12,878 nt of DNA from Candidatus Heimdallarchaeota archaeon. GTDB lineage: Archaea; Asgardarchaeota; Heimdallarchaeia; Heimdallarchaeales; Heimdallarchaeaceae. The position numbers and the translations under genes were made by a program. The notes beneath the pieces were generated by a model that was given only the letters and a program-made list of their open reading frames with translations, ran no database searches and had not been told where the DNA came from. Below are positions 4,966 through 11,196 of the stretch, piece by piece. The stretch spans positions 1-12,878 of the forward strand of contig JAGLTP010000544.1 in NCBI GenBank assembly GCA_023135215.1, read 5' to 3'. Position 1 is the first letter of the stretch; each line of letters opens with the position of its first letter.

Positions 4966-6216
4966 TTATGTTGTTTTATATCTTCTTCTAGTTTTTCCAG
5001 AAAGACAATATACAACAATTAATGCAAACCCTAATCCCCACAAACTTAGTGATGCTTCTTCTTCTCCATCAAAAATGATTAGAGTAAAATCTAGCTTCTC
5101 GTTCCCCCAATCATCAACTACAGTTAAAGAAACATTGTAATCTTCATGAGATTCAACATTTACTTTGCAAAGCAATTCCAGTTCTGCATAAGGACCATCT
5201 ACTTTTCCATGTTTGTCTAATTTGCTATCTACATAACAATAGTAAAAGATTGAAGATCTATCGGATACAAGAAACGGTACTGTAATAGTTTCATTTTCTT
5301 CTGTAAAATAAATAGTATCATAGTTGAGGATTACTGGTGCAATAATATCGTCCTCCCATTGATACTTTTCATTATTCAGTATATAATCGGTTGCATTTAA
5401 TGTCAACTCATAATAGATATTATCTACTACTGTTGGAATTGGATAATTATCTGTAAATCCTGCAGTGAATCTAATCAATTCTGCAAGACTGGGATTATTC
5501 TCAAAAGTTTCGTTGTAACATTCTCTGATTGATGGGAGAGAATATTCATACATCTCTTCAATACTTACTACACCATCTCCAGATACGTCCGCGTTTACAT
5601 CCTTTATTGTTTTTGCCCAGAAATGAGATGAAATACCACCTACAAAAGGTGGTTCACTTAAAACCCACGTATCATTTTCCGGAGTATAGGTAATAGCATA
5701 GCTATCCTCACCAACACTACTCATCGCAAATAGATTTCCATAGAAATTTTTAATGAATTCACCACTAAAGCAAGTTTCCATGAAAATTACTTTGTTGTTA
5801 GTTCCTATGTCATTGAATTCTTTCTGGAACCAATTGTTAAAATCCAAAACGTCACGACAATAAGTATGTCCATGAGCTGTAATATAAACAAAAACTAAAT
5901 CATTATCATCTACATTTTCTTCTAAATAATTTAGTTGTTCTAAGAATATTTCTTCTGTAATATTTTCTTCTCCTAGAAATAATGAAATATTTTCATCCTG
6001 CCATCCCAATTCTATCAAACTACTTCTTATTTCAGTTGATGAGCATAAAGTTTCATTGCCTACTACATAAGGAAATTGGTCAAAAAGTAAAGCATAGGTA
6101 CTTACTGGATTGTCATTTTGCTGAATAACGTTTGAAGGTATTAATGATGTTGAACCAAGTGGAAAATTAATGGCGGTAAGTACTACTACTAAAACTAAGA
6201 AGTGATATATCCTCAT
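4966..6216 (-). CDS. Secreted, membrane-anchored caspase-fold cysteine protease, C13 (legumain/GPI8)-like
   Basis: A 416-residue predicted surface protein. Residues 1-25 form a Sec signal peptide with core FLVLVVVLTA. The caspase-hemoglobinase fold spans about 40-235: YALLFDQ (first strand), VFVYITAHGH with catalytic His115, and VIFMETCFSGEF with catalytic Cys149. AMSSVGEDSYA (164-174) resembles the equivalent strand of legumain and GPI8. An EF-hand loop DVSGDGVVSIEE lies at 210-221. A beta-rich, Ig-like segment follows at about 293-385. One membrane helix is at about 389-405, with a basic tail KTRRRYKTT that should stay in the cytoplasm. Many Asn-X-Ser/Thr sequons fit an exported, glycosylated protein. 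The start ATG has a TATA box about 26 bases upstream and looks leaderless. It is probably a calcium-dependent protease or transpeptidase on the outer face. Clan CD is firm, C13 likely; C14-like is the alternative. Substrate unknown. Confidence 0.8.
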   Translation of the reverse strand: MRIYHFLVLVVVLTAINFPLGSTSLIPSNVIQQNDNPVSTYALLFDQFPYVVGNETLCSSTEIRSSLIELGWQDENISLFLGEENITEEIFLEQLNYLEENVDDNDLVFVYITAHGHTYCRDVLDFNNWFQKEFNDIGTNNKVIFMETCFSGEFIKNFYGNLFAMSSVGEDSYAITYTPENDTWVLSEPPFVGGISSHFWAKTIKDVNADVSGDGVVSIEEMYEYSLPSIRECYNETFENNPSLAELIRFTAGFTDNYPIPTVVDNIYYELTLNATDYILNNEKYQWEDDIIAPVILNYDTIYFTEENETITVPFLVSDRSSIFYYCYVDSKLDKHGKVDGPYAELELLCKVNVESHEDYNVSLTVVDDWGNEKLDFTLIIFDGEEEASLSLWGLGFALIVVYCLSGKTRRRYKTT

Positions 6217-6237
6217 TTTCTTACGCCTTTCTTATGC

Positions 6238-6247
6238 ACTTATATGG
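6238..6247 (-). promoter_or_regulatory. TATA box of the C13-like protease gene
   Basis: CCATATAAGT on the minus strand is centred about 26 bases before the ATG at 6216, and no Shine-Dalgarno lies in between. This fits a leaderless transcript independent of the upstream M24 gene, which ends at 6282. Confidence 0.5.
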
Positions 6248-6281
6248 ATATCGAAGTTAATTGCTTGAAATTAGCTACAAG

Positions 6282-7463
6282 TTATAGTTTGAGTAAAATC
6301 ATATCTTCTTGTCTTTTAGAGAGAAATTCACATCCAGTTTTTGTTACAATAACATCTTCCTCCACGCTACAAAAACCGTGGTTTTCAACGAATACATGAA
6401 GTTCTAAAGTAAATACCTGCCCCTCTTCTATTACATGATAAGGTGAATTGCCGTATTTCTCCCATTTTGGTCCTAAGAGACAACCTCCATCGTGAACATT
6501 CAGTCCAATTTGGTGACCTAAAGCATGTTTGAATTCTGGATAACCTGCGTTAGTGATGATTTTTCTCGATACATAATCAACTTCCCATCCTTTAAGACCA
6601 GGTTTTAGTTTTTCAGCTCCTGTCGATATTGCCTTTATTACTACATCAAAAGCTCTCTCCACTTCTTTTGGAGGGGAATCTTCATTTTCTTTCAATACAT
6701 AGTGAACTCGTTGGATATCTGAAGCATACCTATCATAAAAAACTCCATAGTCAATGTTAATTAGGTCACCTTGTTTAACGATTACGTCTGAAGTTGCTTT
6801 TCCATGACCAATAGTTGTTTCTGATCCTACATTAATCAAAGGTTGATATGAAACTGTCACATTATTTTCTTCAGTAAATTTCAACAAAATACTCTCAAGA
6901 TCCTGTTCAGTCATACCTAATTTTACTGATTTAGCTAGATGCTTGTGTCCCCTTTCACTAATATCAACAGCTTTTCTTATTTTGTCTAATTCTAGAGATG
7001 TCTTCCTTCCTCTCAAAGCTGCAAGCAAATTGTCTGAAGATCTCAATCTATCTCTGTAAGGGGTGTTTTCCAGAAATTTATTCAATCTCAACCATAAACC
7101 ATGTGTTAAACCATCAGCTGCTACATTGTCCTCAGAATAGTTAATTGCAATAGAGCTGGGGTCTATTTCGTCTAATACTCTCACTAAATCAGGTTGAAGG
7201 CTCTCGTCAAAACTTATTATCTCATCATATATGCCTATCATCTCTATGTTTGGAACATCATAACGACCACAGATTACGGTTTTTCTTCCATCTTTACTAA
7301 TTAAGAACATTGTTTGCCAAGTTAGCCAAGAATCTTCAGTAAGGAAGTATAAACAAGGATCATGGATTTCTGAAGTTTTTCTGACATAAGTTAACCATAA
7401 ATCTATACCTAATTCGTTTAAAATATCTACAACTTGATCTGTCTTTTGCTTTACAATACTCAT
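6282..7463 (-). CDS. M24 family metallopeptidase, probably Xaa-Pro dipeptidase/aminopeptidase
   Basis: A 393-residue pita-bread-fold peptidase that removes or splits N-terminal residues next to proline. The N-terminal creatinase-like domain covers about 1-155 and the catalytic domain about 160-393. All five dinuclear-metal ligands are present: D238 in NIDYG, D249 in SDIQR, H317 in LGHQIG, E354 in TLELH and E368 in SVEED. H220 in IGHGKAT fits the substrate-binding histidine. Overall it resembles archaeal PepQ/PepP-like proteins, but M24 substrate preference cannot be read from sequence, and creatinase-like or other hydrolases of this fold remain possible. There is no signal peptide, so it is cytosolic. 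A TATA-like GTATATTATT at 7534-7543 would give a leader of about 50 bases; no clear Shine-Dalgarno precedes ATG 7463. It is divergent from TFE and lies 65 bases upstream of the C13 protease on the same strand. Confidence 0.88.
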   Translation of the reverse strand: MSIVKQKTDQVVDILNELGIDLWLTYVRKTSEIHDPCLYFLTEDSWLTWQTMFLISKDGRKTVICGRYDVPNIEMIGIYDEIISFDESLQPDLVRVLDEIDPSSIAINYSEDNVAADGLTHGLWLRLNKFLENTPYRDRLRSSDNLLAALRGRKTSLELDKIRKAVDISERGHKHLAKSVKLGMTEQDLESILLKFTEENNVTVSYQPLINVGSETTIGHGKATSDVIVKQGDLINIDYGVFYDRYASDIQRVHYVLKENEDSPPKEVERAFDVVIKAISTGAEKLKPGLKGWEVDYVSRKIITNAGYPEFKHALGHQIGLNVHDGGCLLGPKWEKYGNSPYHVIEEGQVFTLELHVFVENHGFCSVEEDVIVTKTGCEFLSKRQEDMILLKL

Positions 7464-7592
7464 CTCAAATGGGTTTGCACATCCATCTTTTTGTATTTTC
7501 CTCTCTAATCCTCATCTATTTTGTTAATAAAAAAATAATATACTCAGAAAAACATAAGAAAAAAACGTTTCATAAGAGAAAGTTAAAGAATG

Positions 7593-7601
7593 TTTAAATA
7601 C
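7593..7601 (+). promoter_or_regulatory. TATA box of the TFE gene
   Basis: TTTAAATAC predicts a start site near 7623, giving a leader of about 28 bases to the ATG at 7652. The 188-base divergent region 7464-7651 otherwise holds only the M24 promoter (about 7534-7543) and A-rich sequence. Confidence 0.45.
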
Positions 7602-7639
7602 ATAATATTTTGTTAGTTGATGGTCAATAGCTTTCGCGC

Positions 7640-7644
7640 GTGAG
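7640..7644 (+). promoter_or_regulatory. Shine-Dalgarno GTGAG that decides the TFE start
   Basis: GTGAG lies seven bases before the ATG at 7652. The same GTG could be read as an in-frame start four codons earlier, but nothing resembling a ribosome binding site precedes it, so I treat it as part of the Shine-Dalgarno. Confidence 0.5.
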
Positions 7645-7651
7645 AATATCA

Positions 7652-8266
7652 ATGTCTAAAGAAGATGTCAGTGAATCAGGGGATAACGAAGATGTCAGTT
7701 CAAGCAAAATGGCATCTAAAATCAATATTTCTGAAAGGCAAAGGCAAACCCTGATTGAGGTTGTGGATGATATTGCTGGTGAGGAAGTAAAACAAGTTAC
7801 CTTAGTTTTATTGAACGTAGATGAAGAAACAACCGATGAGGAAATATCAGAAAAACTAGATATGAGATTAAACCAGGTACGAAAATCTCTTTACAAGCTT
7901 TATGATCTACAACTAGCTACTTTTAGACGAATAAGAGATAAATCTACTGGGTGGTTTGTTTATTTTTGGACTCTTCATCCTGAAAGAATTGATATGTTCG
8001 TAGAAAAAAAACAACAAGAAGTATTAGAAAAATTGCAATCAAGATTAGATTATGAAGAATCTAATATGTTTTTCACATGTAATAATCCTGAATGTCCTCG
8101 TGTCATTTTTCAAGAATCAATGGATCAGAATTTTGAATGTGGTCGTTGTGGAGGTCGTTTGGAAGCTTTTGACAATGAACAGCTTATTAATGTCCTAAAA
8201 GAAAAAATCGTTGAACTAGAGGAAATCAAAGATAAAACACAAAAAATAATGAAAGGTGAAAAATAG
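7652..8266 (+). CDS. tfe: Transcription factor E alpha subunit (TFE/TFIIE-alpha)
   Basis: TFE helps RNA polymerase open promoters together with TBP and TFB. From ATG 7652 the protein has 204 residues. The N-terminal 25 residues are acidic, Ser-rich and probably disordered. The winged helix covers about 30-113 (VRKSLYKLYDLQLATFRR, then the aromatic wing WFVYFWTLHPERI). A helical linker leads to the zinc ribbon at 140-173 with C143, C148, C163 and C166, and a charged coiled-coil helix (177-204) closes it. The first ribbon pair is spaced C-x4-C. No TFE-beta gene is visible here. An alternative GTG start at 7640 would add MRIS. It is divergent from the M24 peptidase and only seven bases from the convergent AlkD-like gene. 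Confidence 0.93.
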   Translation: MSKEDVSESGDNEDVSSSKMASKINISERQRQTLIEVVDDIAGEEVKQVTLVLLNVDEETTDEEISEKLDMRLNQVRKSLYKLYDLQLATFRRIRDKSTGWFVYFWTLHPERIDMFVEKKQQEVLEKLQSRLDYEESNMFFTCNNPECPRVIFQESMDQNFECGRCGGRLEAFDNEQLINVLKEKIVELEEIKDKTQKIMKGEK

Positions 8267-8273
8267 ACATTTC

Positions 8274-8960
8274 CTAATTTTCTCTAAGTCTTTCTTGTAT
8301 GGCATCACTTTCAAGCTCTTTTATTGCATCTCTAGCAATCCATTTTGAGCTCTTTGATTCCATTTCAAGTATTTCCTTTGCTACTTCACATGCTTTTATG
8401 TTGAGATGTAAGTTTCGTTTTCCTATTTGTCTTAAAGCCCAATTGATAGCCTTTTTGACATTATTCCTATCATCTACAGATTCTTTATTGATATATGTGA
8501 AAAATGTTTCAAATTTACTGTTCTCGGCCTTCTTGTCCTTCCATGCCAGAACCGCCATCAATGCGAATGCTGCTCGCTTTACAAACTCCTCTTTTCTGGA
8601 ACTCCATTCTATTGCTTTTTCGTATGCGAATTTCGTTAAATAAAACAAGTTCATACATGTTTGATCCACAACCTCCCAATAAGAGAAATATTTTGAAATC
8701 ACCCATTTTTCCATTTGTTCCTCTGTCACTTGAGTGGGATCATCTATCATTGCTGCTAGAATCATCGTTTCTCTATAGCCTAAATCCCATAATTCTTGTG
8801 CTAAATCATGATTAGTCTTGATTTTTTTTGCCATTTTTCTAAGAATGGGGATTTTTACACCAAACACTTTATCTGGATTTATTCCCCCTCTCTTCATTCC
8901 CTCAACACTACTTGGATCATAAAAGGATTTTAGCTCATTGAGTATTTCTTCACGATTCAT
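8274..8960 (-). CDS. AlkD-like DNA alkylation repair HEAT-repeat protein
   Basis: A 228-residue all-helical protein of the DNA alkylation repair family (PF08713). Members such as Bacillus AlkD excise N3- and N7-alkyl purines without flipping the base. Family landmarks: GVKIPILRKMAKK (34-46), LWDLGYRETMILAAMIDDP (57-75), ISKYFSYWEVVDQTC (88-102), FVKRAAFALMAVLAWKDK (126-143) and NWALRQIGKRN (173-183). W95, D99, an Arg around 129 and W174 lie at spacings close to the functional W109, D113, R148 and W187 of B. cereus AlkD, as I recall them, so activity looks intact. A TATA element AAATTTATAT at 8991-9000 lies about 35 bases before the ATG; GGGAT near the start is a weak Shine-Dalgarno. It stands alone, convergent with TFE and divergent from the HPPD-like gene. 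Confidence 0.88.
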   Translation of the reverse strand: MNREEILNELKSFYDPSSVEGMKRGGINPDKVFGVKIPILRKMAKKIKTNHDLAQELWDLGYRETMILAAMIDDPTQVTEEQMEKWVISKYFSYWEVVDQTCMNLFYLTKFAYEKAIEWSSRKEEFVKRAAFALMAVLAWKDKKAENSKFETFFTYINKESVDDRNNVKKAINWALRQIGKRNLHLNIKACEVAKEILEMESKSSKWIARDAIKELESDAIQERLREN

Positions 8961-8990
8961 ACTTATCCCAAGAACTAATCGTTTTTTCAG

Positions 8991-9000
8991 ATATAAATTT
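8991..9000 (-). promoter_or_regulatory. TATA box of the AlkD-like gene
   Basis: AAATTTATAT on the minus strand is centred about 35 bases before the ATG at 8960. It predicts a leader of about ten bases. Confidence 0.4.
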
Positions 9001-9081
9001 GTTATTGGTTATTTGTAAATCAATAAAGTTTTATTCCAATATTCGTTACTTTCATTATCTTTCATAAGTGGTGTTCAAATT

Positions 9082-9630
9082 ATGATTTTAGATTTTGTGC
9101 AAGCTCAAAAAGAAGTTAAGGAGACAGGGTTGAGTGATTTAATAATAAAATTAGATCATGTAGCTTATCGTGTAAAAAAGGGAAAAAGAGAAAAAACTAT
9201 GGTTGAACTAGCAAATTTGGTACCTTATCAAGAATTCAAAACATTCAAAGTAATTTCTATGAATGCTATAACAAGTAGTATTAAATTACATGATTCCCTA
9301 CCTGTAATTGTTGTGAGTGAGGGATTAACAGAAGATTCTGTAGTAGAAAAATACGTGAAGAAGTATGGAGGACGAATACATCACCTAGCTTATCTAGTTA
9401 CTGATATAGATAAGGTTGTAGAGATTCAAAGAAAAAGAGGTGTAAAGTTTACTACAGATTATACTATCGGAAGTGAAGAAGAAGGTATCAAACAGATTTT
9501 TACCTTACCAACAGAAACTGCAAATCATATAATAGAATACATTCAAAGATTTGGGGATTTTGACGGATTCTTTACACCTTCAAATATAGGCTCTCTAATG
9601 AAATCAACCGAAAAATTGAGTGAAGCGTAG
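9082..9630 (+). CDS. Stand-alone VOC-fold protein resembling the catalytic domain of 4-hydroxyphenylpyruvate dioxygenase
   Basis: A 182-residue vicinal-oxygen-chelate protein with two beta-alpha-beta modules, about 24-80 and 98-156. The candidate metal triad is H26 (LDHVAYRV), H101 (RIHHLAYLV) and E152 (IIEYIQR), the His-His-Glu set of HPPD-type iron dioxygenases. The second half follows HPPD closely: IHHLAYLVTDI, then KQIFTLP, IIEYIQRFGDFDGF and a C-terminal helix that in HPPD closes the active site. HPPD proper is about 350 residues with an extra N-terminal domain, which is missing here. The reaction is therefore uncertain: a keto-acid dioxygenase, an epimerase (methylmalonyl-CoA type, though those are shorter) or another VOC enzyme. 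Shine-Dalgarno GGTG lies at 9070-9073, eight bases before the ATG. The flavin reductase-like gene starts 47 bases downstream on the same strand. Confidence 0.78.
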   Translation: MILDFVQAQKEVKETGLSDLIIKLDHVAYRVKKGKREKTMVELANLVPYQEFKTFKVISMNAITSSIKLHDSLPVIVVSEGLTEDSVVEKYVKKYGGRIHHLAYLVTDIDKVVEIQRKRGVKFTTDYTIGSEEEGIKQIFTLPTETANHIIEYIQRFGDFDGFFTPSNIGSLMKSTEKLSEA

Positions 9631-9640
9631 GATAGGAAAA

Positions 9641-9647
9641 ATTTATC
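9641..9647 (+). promoter_or_regulatory. TATA-like element before the flavin reductase-like gene
   Basis: ATTTATC, preceded by an A run, is centred about 35 bases before the ATG at 9678. The following leader has no Shine-Dalgarno, so the gene may have its own short-leader transcript. Confidence 0.3.
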
Positions 9648-9677
9648 TTGTAAAACCAGAACATAAAAACGATAAAC

Positions 9678-10187
9678 ATGAAAAAACTACAAGAAAATCC
9701 CTCTTCCGCTCTTTATCCTAATCCTGTTATGCTTGTTTCTTCTTCACATGAAGGAAAAGACTCTATTATAACACTGGCTTGGGGTGGTACTTGCAGTTCA
9801 TCACCACCTACTGTCGGAATTGCAATTAGAAAAAACAGATTTTCATATGATTTAATAGCTAATTCAAAAGAATTTGTTGTTAACATACCAACAACTGAGA
9901 TGATAGAAGAAGTGGAGTTGTGTGGAACAAAATCCGGACGAGATATCGATAAGTGGAAAGAATCTAAATTCACCAAGAACGAAAGTACTGTTGTGAAAAC
10001 ACCATTCATACAGGAATGCCCAGTCAGCATGGAATGTGAACTTAAACAAATCGTGGAGTTAGGTACTCATGATTTGTTCTTGGGTGAAGTAGTAGCTTTG
10101 CACTTGGATGAAGAATGGAAACAAGACAAGTATCCTAATATGCTCACTTATACAAGAGGAGTTTATAGCAAGAGTGAAAAAATCTGA
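9678..10187 (+). CDS. Flavin reductase-like FMN-binding protein
   Basis: A 169-residue split-barrel flavoprotein of the flavin reductase-like family (PF01613; DIM6/NTAB). Diagnostic features: PVMLVSSSHEGKDSIITLAWGGTCSSSPPTVGIAIRK near the N-terminus, where the Thr/Ser and backbone hold the FMN phosphate; FVVNIPTTE at 66-74; CGTKSGRDIDKW at 82-93; a SMECEL strand at 117-122; and GTHDLFLGEVVALH at 129-142, a strong family signature. Members either pass electrons from NAD(P)H to free flavin or use bound FMN as a redox relay. The substrate cannot be told here. It is cytosolic. The HPPD-like gene lies 47 bases upstream and tRNA-Pro is convergent 16 bases downstream. The neighbouring oxygenase-like gene might share a pathway, but such adjacency is weak evidence. 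Confidence 0.88.
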   Translation: MKKLQENPSSALYPNPVMLVSSSHEGKDSIITLAWGGTCSSSPPTVGIAIRKNRFSYDLIANSKEFVVNIPTTEMIEEVELCGTKSGRDIDKWKESKFTKNESTVVKTPFIQECPVSMECELKQIVELGTHDLFLGEVVALHLDEEWKQDKYPNMLTYTRGVYSKSEKI

Positions 10188-10203
10188 TAAATTAGGTATA
10201 ACA

Positions 10204-10280
10204 TGGTGGCAGGACAGGGATTTGAACCCTGGTTCCTTTGCTCCCGAAGCAAAAATCTTGCCAAGCTAGACCATCCTGCC
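10204..10280 (-). tRNA. tRNA-Pro (anticodon CGG), no intron, encoded CCA
   Basis: Read on the minus strand, acceptor GGCAGGA (10280-10274) pairs with TCCTGCC (10214-10208). Discriminator A and an encoded CCA (10206-10204) follow. The D stem GUCU/AGAU includes one G-U pair. The anticodon stem UUUGC pairs with GCAAA around the loop UUCGGGA, so the anticodon is CGG, reading the proline codon CCG. The T arm is CAGGG-TTCAAAT-CCCTG. No intron is present. It is convergent with the flavin reductase-like gene. Confidence 0.95.
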
Positions 10281-10375
10281 TTGTTTAAACATTACTTAAT
10301 CAATATTCATTTTTGCTTTTCTTTTTCAAATTAAAAAAATTATGACAATAACCATTTATTCTGTTTCTTTAACTA

Positions 10376-10386
10376 AAAAAATATAA
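10376..10386 (+). promoter_or_regulatory. TATA box of the comB-like gene
   Basis: An A-rich AAAAAAATATAAC stretch is centred about 32 bases before the ATG at 10413. It predicts a start site near 10406, inside the palindrome that follows, and at most a very short leader. Confidence 0.45.
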
Positions 10387-10392
10387 CAAACG

Positions 10393-10408
10393 ATGATTGT
10401 ACAATCAT
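10393..10408. promoter_or_regulatory. Perfect 16-bp palindrome, candidate operator of comB
   Basis: ATGATTGTACAATCAT is its own reverse complement over all 16 bases and ends four bases before the ATG. It covers the predicted transcription start, where a dimeric repressor would block polymerase. The two half-sites have no spacer, so an RNA hairpin is unlikely. The regulator is unknown. Confidence 0.5.
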
Positions 10409-10412
10409 AATT

Positions 10413-11174
10413 ATGCCAATCTACATTGAAAGCCCTTTTACATTTGCGAAATCAAAAAAACCTGATAATGCAGTATACATCGTAGTAGATACATTCAGAG
10501 CTACTAGTTCTATGGTTACTCTGAAAAATTCTGGTGTGGAAAGAATTATCGTCGTTCAAGAAGGTTCTTCTGCAAAAAAACTGAGGAAGGAAAGCTTTCC
10601 CAATTACCTCTTGATAGGTGAAGAAGGTGGATTGAAAATTCATGGGTTTGATTATGGAAATACACCTTCATTATTCTATGATCAAGATTTTGGAAAGAAG
10701 AATGTTATTTTTACATCCACTAGTGGAGCAAAAACAATTTTGCTGCTGAAGCCACACAAACATGTCTTTCTAGGTTCACTAGTTAATCTAGATAGGGCAT
10801 CGGAAGAAGCGATAACAATAATGAATGAGGAAAAATCTGATCTATACATCATTCCTGCGGGATACTATAAGGATGAAAATGCATATACAGTTGAAGATTG
10901 GATTACTAGTCTATCAATTGCATATAAAGTGATTGAGAGGACAAATGATTTCATTGGAAGTAAAAACGAATTTCTCTTAAAAACAAAACAATTACATGAA
11001 AAAGAACCAAACATTGTACATCTGTTAAGAAAATCACCAAATGCTAAATATCTAGAGAAACTTGGATTCAAAGATGATGTGAATTTTGCTCTTTCCATTA
11101 ATAAAATTGATAATTTTTTAAAAGTGAAAAAATGGCTAAATTATGGTGAAATAAACTATGTTACTTTAGAATAA
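10413..11174 (+). CDS. comB: ComB-like 2-phosphosulfolactate phosphatase
   Basis: A 253-residue protein of the ComB family. In methanogens ComB removes phosphate from 2-phosphosulfolactate, the second step of coenzyme M synthesis, using magnesium. Family motifs in order: VYIVVDTFRATSS with D26 and R29 (family DVLRATTT), GEEGGLKIHGFDYGNTP at 69-85, TSTSGAKTI at 101-109 (family TTNGT), GSLVNLDR at 121-128, and the PAG...VEDWITS segment at 148-166. The length matches the family. ComB homologues are widespread outside methanogens, so the gene alone does not prove coenzyme M synthesis, and no comA, comC, comDE or mcr gene is in the window. Divergence from the consensus around the Thr/Ser-rich loop leaves some doubt about the substrate. 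A TATA box and a perfect palindrome precede it. It ends 22 bases from the convergent atpB. Confidence 0.82.
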   Translation: MPIYIESPFTFAKSKKPDNAVYIVVDTFRATSSMVTLKNSGVERIIVVQEGSSAKKLRKESFPNYLLIGEEGGLKIHGFDYGNTPSLFYDQDFGKKNVIFTSTSGAKTILLLKPHKHVFLGSLVNLDRASEEAITIMNEEKSDLYIIPAGYYKDENAYTVEDWITSLSIAYKVIERTNDFIGSKNEFLLKTKQLHEKEPNIVHLLRKSPNAKYLEKLGFKDDVNFALSINKIDNFLKVKKWLNYGEINYVTLE

Positions 11175-11196
11175 AAGAAAAGAGATTGGAGATGTT

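Noticed and set aside
7640..7651. GTG start for TFE adding MRIS
   Set aside because: The GTG belongs to the sequence that best fits a Shine-Dalgarno for the ATG at 7652. The alternative cannot be fully excluded.
8299..8815. Two plus-strand frames opposite the AlkD-like gene
   Set aside because: Cys/Ser/Phe-rich composition typical of antisense translation, and they overlap each other.
10281..10412. Possible small RNA or gene between tRNA-Pro and comB
   Set aside because: Apart from the comB TATA box and palindrome, only AT-rich sequence is visible, with no coding frame or stable hairpin.
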